A DNA stretch of 61,934 bases from NCBI GenBank assembly GCA_020536535.1, contig JAHLWZ010000879.1, positions 1 through 61,934 on the forward strand. The letters run 5' to 3'. The position numbers were made by a program, and so were the translations under genes. Below the pieces are notes generated by a model. That model saw only the letters and a program-made list of their open reading frames with translations, was not told the origin of the DNA and ran no database searches. This DNA comes from Pelomyxa schiedti. Lineage: Eukaryota > Evosea > Pelobiontida > Pelomyxidae. Below, piece after piece: positions 12,501 through 23,234 of the stretch. The number at the start of each line of letters is the position of its first letter. The stretch's first letter is position 1.

Positions 12501-15500
12501 ATTGGGGTGATTTATTAGGTGGTGGTGGCAATTCCTCAGCAGCATCAACAGAAAAGCCCAAAAAAGAGTGGTTTGAAGAAAGTGATGATGATACTGACAA
12601 GGCTGGATCTGATGAAACTTCCTCCACTCCTAAACTTAGTGAACCTGAGAAAAGAGATTCAACTAGTAACAACCTCACTTCTCACACGGATCCCCTAGAA
12701 TCTGAAGAAGAAAGTGACGAAGATCCAGTGGACCCAGTAACAGATGAAGAAAAGAAAGATGTGGACGATGCCTGTGATGAGTATGAGAAATGCTCGGTTC
12801 TCCCTGCCATGAATACAGAGTTCATTGAAGAAATACGTTTCAAAACAGCACTCAACTTGTCTGTCCAGGTTGGCAGTAACCTCACCATTACTCCCTTCTT
12901 ACAACTCTTTGAACTTTCAATTTCTTAGTCCCTTGTGTCACACACTGCCACAGTTGACGGGTGCACAGAAGCTGCTATGCGTGCTCGCGATTTTACGGGC
13001 ACCTGGGCCACCCAATTAAATGTGGATGTGGACAAACTCCGGAAAGCCGTTTTGAAATTTTGTTCTAGTCACGGATATCTTGGCATTGCTTCTGCTTTGC
13101 AAAAGGCTGGATTTGATACATCAACTACTGCAAGTTCGGACCAGACCGTAGTTATTCATGAGTTACTTGGTCATTTCAAGAGACTTCCACAGCTATTGTT
13201 ATCACATCCACTTGTACATGCTTCTGCAGTTACACTAGGATTTATCGCCCAGTATTTGCAATTTTTTCTTTTTTTTAAATTTCATTCCCTTCCCTTAGTG
13301 AATTGAAGTTGTGTGAGCAGTTGATTCCTCCAATCCCAAACTCTTTGTCCCAGACTGTAAAGAATAAAGTCAAACTTTTCGTATATGTATGTTGTATTTT
13401 CACCACAAAATCACTTTCTTTTTTCACTATATAGGACCAACTTTTCTGTAATCTAGGTAGGCACATTCCTTTCTGCCTGGAGAGACCACAACTATGAAGA
13501 TATGGCTATCCTATTACAAACACAAGACATTGTTGCAAACACACACACCTTGTTTCGGAGGAATATTATGCAGAGTTCTCAATGCCAAATTTCTCCAGTA
13601 CTTCATGAGTACCTCCCAGAAGACACAGAGCATGTAGACGAAGAGGAAATTACCGTCAAGAAAGAAACACCTGAAGTAATCCTTGTTTCAAAGATTTATT
13701 CTAACAGTATCAGGAAAAGAAAATTGATCTCTTTGTGTCTGGTCTGATTTCTCTTTTAGCCATTAAAGCAATGATTTTTCGGATTTCAAACTATTCTGCT
13801 GTTGACCCAATATTCAGTATGAATTTGCCCTATTAATTTTTTTAAAAGAAAAAAATTTTCATTTTCACTTCTGAAAAGTGGTGGAAGAGATTCGAAATTG
13901 GATATCTGGAATGTTACAGTGGTCTCAAGTTCTACAAAGTAGAGTGAGTGAGTTGAACCCACGCACTCCCAGCACACCACTCTTTACTGCTTCGTCTACA
14001 AGCAGCAGCACTAGCAATAGTCCATCCCCATTTTTGAAAGAAGTGAAATTACTGGTGGAGCAGGCGAATTGTGTCAAATCTTCTTCTCAGATGCATGCAT
14101 TCTGGTTATTTTTGAATGCTCAGCTTCCCAGTACCTCGACAGTTGAACAGCTGTTATCTGTGTTACCAGTGCGTAGCCTGCCTCGTTTTTTCCCCAAGTC
14201 ATCACCTTTGTTGTAGAATGAATCAACTTTGCCTGCAATCTCCTTTGAAAAGGAGAATGTCTTTTTCCAGTACAAAGATTTACTCCAATCATTCTGTATA
14301 TCTGTAATTCTTTGATGCCTTCTTTATAAAATTGATTTGGGATAGAATGATCGGAAGTATGTGGCAGCAGCTTCTCGAAGCGGAATTAAAGAAATCAACA
14401 TTGCAGAGTCTCGGCAGGTACAAGATGATGATGACTTCGTCTTGGTATTTATCAATTCCAAGGATTTCTTTATCACCAAATTGTCCTGATTTTGAACAGG
14501 AAGACTCTCTTACATTACAAAATGTTTCTGGAAATCCATCAAAACCCATCACGGGGTTCCCGTTACAAAGTTGTCAAGTGGGCAGCTCAGCCTCAGAACC
14601 AGTTTGGCACATCACTCTAGTTTTCTCCAGTTTTAAAAAACCTAGGTTCTCAGAACAGGCTTTGTTTCAAATTGGCTTGAGGGGCACCCAATTTACCCCT
14701 ATTGTTTGTCAAAGACCCAACAAAATAACACTAAAAACCCGTAGATATGTCTGGTTGTGCTGATGGGAAAATACACCTCTGGCAGTTTCAATGTCCCAAC
14801 AAATTGGGCACCTATGCTGTTGGGGGTACTGCTGAGGCCATACTGCGATGCAGATTTAGCCCTACAGGGCAGAGATTTGCAGGCTGCGATAATGCAGGAA
14901 ACATGGCTTTATGGAGTTTAACTTCAGGCGATATGACACTTGCTCCCTTTTATGTTTGTATCCTTTTTTTTTTGGTTGATGATCCGGCTACCCGTGATTT
15001 TAATGCACTTACAGAGACTCCGGGCTCATAATCGTCAATGTAATGACCTTGCTTTCCTCAACTTTGGCAGTTTCGTGGCTACAGTTGGTGCTAGCAAAGA
15101 TCCCTCGAAGTCCATTTTCCTCACATAAAATTGTATCTCGATATAACTATTCTCATAGTAACATATGCCTCTGGGATACACTTCTTCCACCCCACCAAGC
15201 GTGTGTCATGGCTTCATCTGCCTTGATGACAACAGCCACGAGCTTAGTGTATTCTCCCAGACATCAGATGCTAATCTGTGGTGACAAAAAGGGGCAAACG
15301 TGTATGATCCCATTCTATTAATATCTTCTCGGAACCTCACCGGAAATAGACTCATTCGACATCCGCAAGTTCGGGGTATTGACAACCGGAAAGCCGCATG
15401 CCTCGGCCGTCACTTCCCTCGTTCTTGATCCCTCTGAGAATTACGTTTTGTCAGGATCAACTGATTCCTATATCAAGGTCAATCAATCCACACTTCCAAA

Positions 15501-15797
15501 TGCACAACCCAAGGAATCCCACAATTAACTTCAAACCAGGTGTCTTCGCTCCCAATGCTGGCACCAGCCACGGAGTGGGCTTGCCATTCCCGGCATTCAT
15601 TTGTAAAACCAGCCGCCGGCTTTTGGAATGTTGTAAATACTGTTGCAGTCACAAAGGTACAAGGCCCCACCCCAGATCAATCCATCAAAATCCCAACTCA
15701 ACATTCTTCATTTTTGCAGTTGGAGATTTGCCAGCATTATCTGTACTCATGTGGTGCCGATGGCCGCCTCGTGGCTCGTGAATTCACCCTCCACTGA
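6554..15797 (+). CDS. Rav1/DmX-like (rabconnectin-3) WD40 protein
   Basis: Large spliced gene matching the DmX-like/Rav1 family, the core of RAVE/rabconnectin-3 complexes that promote assembly of V-ATPase on endomembranes. The N-terminal propeller shows AYGCGRSVVVVSG, FLSCSPDG, SDSLLKVWY, then NVLLTNSSDGVIRLWCEHQP and LADGSSTVWKFRY. The middle carries the Rav1 C-terminal-domain signatures AWTSGGSLIASSGQRLFVLS, LPLYHPKILIQYINSGELER, LDACGLRFLLAFKIF and WALHSEAQE, followed by the helical stretch with AAFFALGGGLKDAVVVCL. A charged coiled coil (about 12160-12310) and acidic tracts come next. The C-terminal propeller is clear: SGCADGKIHLWQF, CDNAGNMALWSL, ICLWDTLLPPH, LYSCGADGRLVAREF, ending at TGA 15797. 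The family is normally 1,300-3,000 residues and this fits. There are probably 30 or more introns, mostly under 80 bp. Start ATG 6554 is chosen because MQGSTRGDERLVEVLPG begins just before the first family motif; the exact donor of exon 1 is uncertain. Confidence 0.9.
6728..6754 (+). repeat. (TTTG)n microsatellite
   Basis: Five to six tandem TTTG units inside the first long intron of the Rav1/DmX-like gene. Confidence 0.8.
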
Positions 15798-15897
15798 AAA
15801 CTGGAACACCCAAACCACATCGGGGAAGCATTTTTCTCGATTCCACCACCCACTGTTTCTAGATTCTCCTTTCCTCATAAACAAAAATTGCGAATTT

Positions 15898-15903
15898 AAT
15901 AAA
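15898..15903 (+). terminator. poly(A) signal AATAAA
   Basis: AATAAA 100 bp after the stop of the Rav1/DmX-like gene and 36 bp before the next ATG. Confidence 0.55.
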
Positions 15904-15938
15904 AACCAATGTCTTAACAACCACACAGCACCCACGAC

Positions 15939-17244
15939 ATGACACGAAGACGCAAGTCACAACGAGAGCAAACCGAGACGCCGGGAACTGGTGCCTCTGG
16001 AACTGAGGGAAAGGGCGAGAGCGTAGCCGCGTGTGTGGAACCAGCAGTCGTAACTACACAAAGTAGCGCCTCGGTATTAGATTATGGGCGCACTGTTCCG
16101 CCCTCTTGGGCACCTCTCGGAAAGATGAGGCTTTTGGTTCAAGATAGCGACTCTGAGTCTTCAAGTAATGTGGGCGAGGAGACTAACACGAGAAGAGACG
16201 GCAAACCATGTTAGTCCTACATATCAATTAAAGTCAACGCTGAGATTGGAGCGGCGCAACAGTAATAATTGAAACGCCTGCCAACTTACGGAGAATGCAG
16301 CTTTATCGACAACTGCGGAAGAAGAAGCCGAGTTTACTCGCTGTATCCTGGCAGAACTGTATTTCGGGGGTGTGCAACAAGTTCTCAAAAGTCAACAGTA
16401 CATTGGTGTGACTGCTAAACAGGGAGAAATTGTGGATCCAGGTTCTCATTCTTGTATTTACGACCGGGATTCTAATTCGTTTTTTCCTTCAGACCTAGGA
16501 GAAATTGATGCCCAGGTTATTGTCGACTCTGGTGGGGAAATTTCTTTGCAAGAAATTCTGCCCGGTGATGCCCTTGTGGTGCAGACAAACTGTGGCTCTC
16601 GAATACAAACTGACACTGTTATTCATGGCCCTTCCAGTATTATAGTGGAGGTAAAGGCCTCATTTCCCAGGTGCGGTGCTTCCCTCATAAAGTTCGTTTA
16701 ACATTGTAAGGCCATGTGTGGTGCGATGGTCAACAAAAACGGAATGCTTCATTGCCTTTCTGGAGAGACATCCTGAACTCCAACATTTCAAGTATTTCAA
16801 CTTCTTTTTTTTTTTTTTTTTGCTCACCAAAATAGGAAATATGTCGTTGTATTGTTCGATGGGAGCAGAAGCCCGTCAGCCCCTCACCCACAATGTTCAG
16901 GACAAACCCAAGAAAGCCGATCCACGTTAAGGGCAAAGGTTTCCCTTCTTTCATTCAAGGTAACTGTTCACTCGTACGTGTAGGTGAAGAAATTCTGGGA
17001 GTCTGTACTTTACTGTGCAGTTTACACTTCCAGAGTAGAACTTATGCATTGGCCATGTGAAGTCCTGGAAAAAAGGTTAACCAAAATGGGAAAACTGGTG
17101 GACACAACAGCAACAGAGGCAGAACCAGAAAGAGTGGAAGTGCTAAAAAAAGTACCAAAAAGGAAGAAGAAAGGAAAGAATAACCCTAAAGGAGCACACA
17201 AGTCAAGAAATAGTAGAAACACCAATAAGAAATGTTCCTGCTAG
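15939..17244 (+). CDS. uncharacterised basic-tailed protein
   Basis: ATG 15939 opens a basic Ser/Thr-rich N-terminus (MTRRRKSQREQ). A phase-1 intron from about 16166 to 16303 joins SDSESSS to an acidic helical segment, EEEAEFTRCILAELYFGGVQ. A further short intron (about 16441-16493) joins VDP to DLGEIDAQVIVDSGGE and ISLQEILPGDALVVQTN. After that, at least three introns (about 16651-16710, 16790-16836 and 16939-16983) lead to VKKFWESVLYCAVYTSRVEL and a Lys-rich tail, KVPKRKKKGKNN, with stop at 17242-17244. The reading frame across 16710-16790 is ambiguous because two frames are open. I do not recognise the fold; the Lys-rich end suggests a nuclear or RNA-binding protein, by inference only. Confidence 0.5.
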
Positions 17245-17564
17245 CTTCCCCACAAATCTCTCCAACCACCTGCTGTTCAATTAGACTACCACCCATAATG
17301 CCACAAAGCCTCCCTCAGGGAGAGCCACCCCTTGTGAGTGGAACAAAAACAGAAAAAGGAAACTTTGCCTTTTCCGGCTGAAGGAACAAGGGTAGATCGA
17401 GACTAGTCTTGTGATAACAAAGACTTCCGTTCCTTTGGGAAAAGGGACTCCTCCGCAGAAACAAAACCTTAGACCATCGAAGCGATCATCGAACCAAGAT
17501 GGAGATATGTCATCAAAACAAAAGGCAATAACACAACAACGGAACCTTTTTGGTTTTTCCTGTA

Positions 17565-20500
17565 ATGCGCCATCAGCGTGGGTCGTTGCCCGTGGCCGAA
17601 ATGTCCCGATCACGCGGCTTTTCTTCGTTGTTCTCGTCGTCTAAAGGAGACCCACAGCCTAGAGACGGGGCGACCTCCCCACAACAGCAGCACAACCAAC
17701 AACAGGAGGACGTCACACAAAAGCAACTGCAGGAACAGCAGTCTCGGCGGCAAGCCACGTCGCCGTCCCCGTCCCCGGTTCCACCCCCAGCACCGACGAC
17801 GTCGTCGGCGCCTGAAGGCGAGGTCGCGCCGACGGCGCCGCTGGCGGTGCCTATCGCGAGGCGCGGGAACGCTGGCGGGGCAGGAGCTTCGATTATGGGT
17901 TCATCTTCGCCTTCGTCTTTCTCTTTGTTGTCTTCGTCGGCGAAGGGGAGCTTCACGACTCTAGACGCAACCAAAATTGGCACCGGCGCACGGCCTATTT
18001 CTAGCACTACGCCCAATCTCCCGAGTGTGATTCTCGTAGATTGTGAGTTTTCCTACTGTATTGGTTTAGATGGTTATTTATATATATGCTCTTACCTTCC
18101 AATGAAAAAGATTCAAAACTGTCACCTTCTAAGACTTTGGTAACTGTACCACCAGGCTTTATCCATCGGGTAAGAAATTGGAAATGATCTTTTATGTTAA
18201 CATTCACAAAAGATTCTCTCATTCTTACCTGTAAGAGACATTATCTCTGTGTCTCTCACGTGCAAGTACTTATATAACGTTTCTTTGGACGATGCATTAT
18301 GGTAAGCAAAAGCATTTGCAAAGAAAACACCAATGGAAAGTGCAGGAAGGTACTTGTGCATAGAATGCCTCTGAAATCGGGTGCAACCCGTGACATTGGG
18401 AATGGTCTTGACTGGCATGGTCTTTTCATCCAACTATGTCTGATTCTTTTTTTGTGTAAATTCAAGTGACGTTCTTATTATAGACTTCTTTGGTGGTTCA
18501 TCTCTATCTGAGGTCGGTGTCTTCCTCTCCTTGTTTCCTGATACACTTGAATATGAACGAGACAAAACTGATCTATTGGAGAAAACGATGGCAACTTCCT
18601 ACTTTTTGCCAACTTTGACTCACCATTTCTTCTTGGGTTTTTTCAGAGGTACTGCAAATTTTTCAAGAAATGGGAGCCCCACAAAGATTGCATAAATCAG
18701 TTGTATAAAATGCATGTTGCCAACAAGGCCCATGTGGAAGCTGGTAACTGCCAGTTGCAACTGGCTGCGGATCTAGAGTGGGTTGACGAACAAGAACAAT
18801 TTTCCAGAAAGGAACGTCTGTTGAAAACTGCTTTGAGACATTTCTCTGATGGAAGGTATTGGGAGTGTTGCTTGGAAGTGTTACAGCAACTGCGAAAGGC
18901 CTGGCAGCCTTTCCCAACCATGTCAGTTAAGACCCTTGGATTGCCAGTATGTTACTGGAACCCCTTACCTTCTCTTACTGGTGACAAGCCTCTTGAAGAG
19001 AATTATCGTACCTTGATCAAATCCCATGCAAATCAAAGACTCCCATACCAGTACTTTTTTGTCGAATTTTCTGGTGAATGTGATGCATGGAGTAAGTCCG
19101 TTCAGGTAAGCACTAAAAGAACTGCAGCCGTGTATCTGAGACTTTAAAGAACAGAAAGTTCATTGTCAGAGGGGCCGAGGCTGAACGTATATTGCCGTTT
19201 GTCAATAATCTTCAAAGACGGTTTCCCAAAGCAACAATTATTCACTCAAACACGCAGAAGCCTGAGGGAGAATGTATTCAGTTGTGCAGTGGCCCGCCAC
19301 ACAACTCACCCTTTGTAGGTATTTATGTGCGTGCTTGTACTCCTGTACGTCTTCGAGAATCGATGGCCAAGGAATATGGATTACCATTCTCTGTTCCAAA
19401 ATTTCCCCCCGACAGTACTTTAATTGTACTGTAACACATAGTATACTAATTAACCTTTTCCTCTAAGTGCTCGCCGAATCTGAGGTGTTTTATCAGAACC
19501 ACGACGTGAATACATTCTTTTACAGTTCACCTTTCGTGAAAGAAGGAAAACTTGGAGGCGCCGATACATTTAGTGTATGCTTCTACGATGTAAATTTTTG
19601 TATCTAAGTTTCGCCCGTAGAAACTCTGGATATGTCAGACATATGCTGTCTCCAAGACACATTTTCCGTCTATCTCACGGTGGTGTGAAGTTATTCAAAT
19701 TGTCAAAGTAACTTCTCTGACGTCTCTGGTGGCTCACTTATTCTAACCTACTTAACAGGTAGAGAAGTCTCCTTTGGAAAATGCCTACGAAGCTGTTACA
19801 GTTAAAAATAAGGATATTGTGTCCGTAATGGAAAAAGTGAAATCGGATACAAACTTAAAATATGTTAGTGCTTTGTCAATGACCCTCTCAGGTACCACCA
19901 TTGTAATCGATACCTCCAACACTCCACAGGGGTTGTCGATGCAGCTGTTTCAGGGGGAATAAAAAACTATATGGATGCGTTCCTAACAAGAGAATTTGTA
20001 TTGGAAAACAAGGATCAAGCTCCCCACATAGCCAAGCTTATTGTACCTTTCCTCTTCATCCCTTCTTTTTTTTTACCAAGCACAGTCAACCATTAGAGAA
20101 CAGAAGGAAATTCTTGCTAAAGCACTGGCCAAGCACGCCACTGTTGTCAGTGAAAACATGAAATCATTTCATGAAAAACTTGAAAGTGTATCCTACTTGT
20201 TTACTTTCTGCTGTTTAATTGAGGTATCCCTATTCTATAGCGTGCTTTGCAGAGTGGAGTGGTAGTGTGACAAGGATATGCAATGAAGCTGAAGAATTCA
20301 TTTCTCAAACACCAGAACTTGTACCTGGTGACAGTAGGCACAAGGTTCACTCACTCAACTATGGAGAAATGGATAGTCTCAAAGAAATTATAGAACAAGT
20401 ATAAACGCAGCTCGCACATAATGTTGTAGTAATTCAAGACAGGTTGAAGGACAAAACAAGAATACCACCCATAATGCAACGCTCAGTCAGCAAGTATGTT

Positions 20501-23115
20501 GTTTAATTTGTGTTTGCATACTGAGTTTTCTTTTCAGTGCACACTCATTCTGGCAGCAGCTAAACAAGCTCCTGATCCAGCAGTAGCCACTATGAACACC
20601 CCAAGTAACGATGGACCAGCTGCCCAGGAAGTTGATAAAACTCTGTCTGCTTTAATTCCTGATGTACCCGATTCTGGTGCCTCGGGGCATTTGTAAGCAC
20701 CCCAATTTCCCATCCCTCCAGACTCTCTTCCACCCACTGAAATAGGAATTTGCCAGCGACTCGTGGGAGACGCTCTAAGTCACTAACTCGAAACGGGAAC
20801 CGAAATCATGCAGAGGTACCAAACTCAATCAAATTAGACAAACCTAACACTTGCATCAGAAACCAGGGGGCCGAGAGGTCCCTCCACGCGGGAGACCTCG
20901 CACTAGGGAATTGGCCAACACCAAAGGAAAGCCCCATGATCCTTCCAAGGTTATTGTTTTTTTATTCCAATATTTTAGCATCACATTTGAAGATCCATGT
21001 TCAGCAAAGACGGGACTCCCCTATATTGTGTGCTCATTCTTCTTTTTAAAAAAATCCTCACAGAATTTGCTTTTTTTGTTACAGGTCACACAAACCTCCT
21101 CCTGATGTATGCCGTCTCCTTTTTATGTGCAATTAAACCAGAAATCACAGAATCTAGCAAAAAGTTCCTGCCTCTTTGAGCCCAGTGATCCAGATTATAT
21201 TGTATTCTAATGCACTGGCTTGTCATTTTATTATTTGCTCATTTTATCCAACAGCCACCACCACCCATTGAGCCTCCTGTTGACGGCAAAGAGAACAGAA
21301 GTCTTTCAACTTCTCCTCCCAACACGATTAGAGATGACATGATGGCTACTTCACCAGTCGCAGTAAATGTAGCTGATAAACTTGGCGTTACGAATATTCG
21401 ACACGGTCGCCAAGCTGGTCCCGGAAAACCCAGACAATCAACAGACATCAACAAATCTACTTCACAAACAAATTTGCATAATGGAAGAGCAAATGATGGT
21501 TCTTTGTCACAGTCAAATTCTCGTGTGCCATTAGAGAGTGATGGCGCAAACCAAAAGTTACGGATAAACTCCTTACTTCATGAGGTATTTTTGCTGATAT
21601 CTTGGTGATTTGTCTAATTTCCTTTAAGAATAAACTTTTGAAGCAACAAATTGAAATTCTTACCTCCACAATTTCCGAAAAATCTGCCATTATTAGTCGG
21701 TATTGATAAGAAACTTCTACACGTAGAATGACACCATAATAAGATATGAACTTGAGTTACGTGAACAGGAACAACGTATCCAGGAGGGCTATCAACGGGA
21801 ATTGGAGGAATTAAACACCCTCCACAAGCGTCAAGTCGTGGCATTGGAGCAAATGAACTCTGACTACAGGCACCGAATGGATGAAATACTTGGCGAGCAC
21901 ATCCGTCTTCTTGCCCAGATTCAAGCTGAGCACCAAACCCAGCTCAGAGATTTTATTCAACATAGACAAGTACACCAAAATCAAAGAAAGCTTCAGCCTA
22001 AAAAATCGGAAAGCGCAGAAACCCCTCAAGCTCCATTCTCATCTAGTGACTCACGATACTCCGCACCAGGAAAGGAGCTTCTTATCACACAACAGCCTTC
22101 CCTCCAATCATCCACACCCCCTGCAGTACAACCACCATCTGCAGTTAATGTTACATCTCCGTCGGCACCTCCCTCCCAGTTACCACCGTCCACAGACAGG
22201 AATAATCAATCTCCACCAAAAGTCCCACCTGTCCAAACAACAAATAGACGTACCTCTGCATCTCAATCCTCCAAGCCACAGTTAACAACTAAGATTAACC
22301 CCCAAGCAACCCAAGACCCCCACAAGGTCGAAAGCTTGTCATCGTCGGAAAAACCATCCAGCGTACAAGCTTTGCCAGGCTCCTCTAAAGACTCTGCACA
22401 TATACCTACCCCCTCGGAACAGCGATTCTCCGGGTAATTCCTTCTATTTTACTTTATGGATCTAAAAGTGTAATGTCCAAGGTCAAAGGAAAACCCAAGT
22501 TTCTCCAGGTCTTTTTTCTAGTAGTAAAATTGCATCTAATGACATCTAGTGATTCTCATGTTAGGCGTGGGGATTCATTAAGTGAAACACTTGATAATGT
22601 ATGGAACTACTTCCCCACACAAGCAAAATATGTTTTACATGGAAGTAACTTCATTTTCTTACCCACAGGATCTGCACAGCCTTCTCTCAACCACCGGTGG
22701 TGGTACCATCCATAGGAGGTCTTCATCATCCTCAGCTCTCTCTGAACTATCTGATACACATATTCGGAAAAAGCCCCCGAAGAATCCCGCCGTCTCTGGC
22801 GATCAGCCACACACACCTCCTCTTCATAGCGGCATTAACACCCGGCCCTCCGGCCCAGCGTCATCAAACAGCAGCACACCAACAAACACAGCACCTCGGA
22901 AGCAACACCCTGTACACTCCCCTTCTGTACACAAGAGCCTCACTACCAGCAGCATTGCACTGGGCACTGGTGCAACAACACTAACTACAACCACAACACT
23001 TACCACAACAACTACAGTACCCGTAATTCCCATCACTCCAGCAACACATACACACAAAGCATTACACAACCCAGTACCACCATCATCAGGTTCACCACAT
23101 TCCAACATGAGTTGA
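17565..23115 (+). CDS. DOCK-family RhoGEF (DHR-2) with coiled-coil tail
   Basis: The central part is a DOCK DHR-2 domain, which exchanges nucleotide on Rac/Cdc42-type GTPases. Diagnostic stretches are LYKMHVANKAHVEAGNCQLQ (lobe A), YEYERD-like and GKYWE-like helices (DGRYWECCLEVLQQLRKAW), PYQYFFVEFSGE, EKSPLENAYEAVTVKNKDI (the SPLENA motif) and the GVVDAAVSGG loop that carries the nucleotide-sensor valine. Upstream lie only about 200 residues: ATG 17565, Gln/Pro/Ser-rich and GC-rich, with no SH3 or DHR-1/C2 domain visible. Downstream the frame continues through phase-consistent introns (for example 20827-20870, 21034-21084, 21196-21255) into Arg/Pro-rich sequence, a coiled coil around 21630-21980 (RELEELNTLHKRQVVALEQM) and a Ser/Pro/Thr-rich tail ending at 23115. 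DOCK proteins are usually 1,600-2,000 residues with an N-terminal DHR-1, so this layout is unusual. I cannot exclude that the tail is a separate gene. Confidence 0.8.
18197..18433 (-). other. antisense ORF inside a DOCK-gene intron
   Basis: The likely plus-strand intron from 18041 (GTGAGT) to 18480 (TATAG) is about 440 bp, far longer than its neighbours. It contains an open minus-strand segment of about 78 codons with real-looking composition (LPALSIGVFFANAFAYHNAS). On the minus strand this segment is bounded by a CATAG acceptor-like site and an excellent donor, GTAAGAATG. It might be a nested antisense exon, a captured fragment, or chance. No homology recognised. Confidence 0.3.
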
Positions 23116-23234
23116 CGAGCCACTCAAGGCTACTACTTACTGTAATGTATATGAGGCACATTGTGTAGTAGGTTATTACTGGTTGAAGATAAGAACATGA
23201 GTTTTGTTTATCTTTGGGTGAAAAAGAAATTTTT

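Noticed and set aside
17573..18016. 147-codon minus-strand ORF opposite the DOCK first exon
   Set aside because: Ala/Gly/Asp-rich shadow of a GC-rich Ser/Pro/Gln exon on the plus strand.
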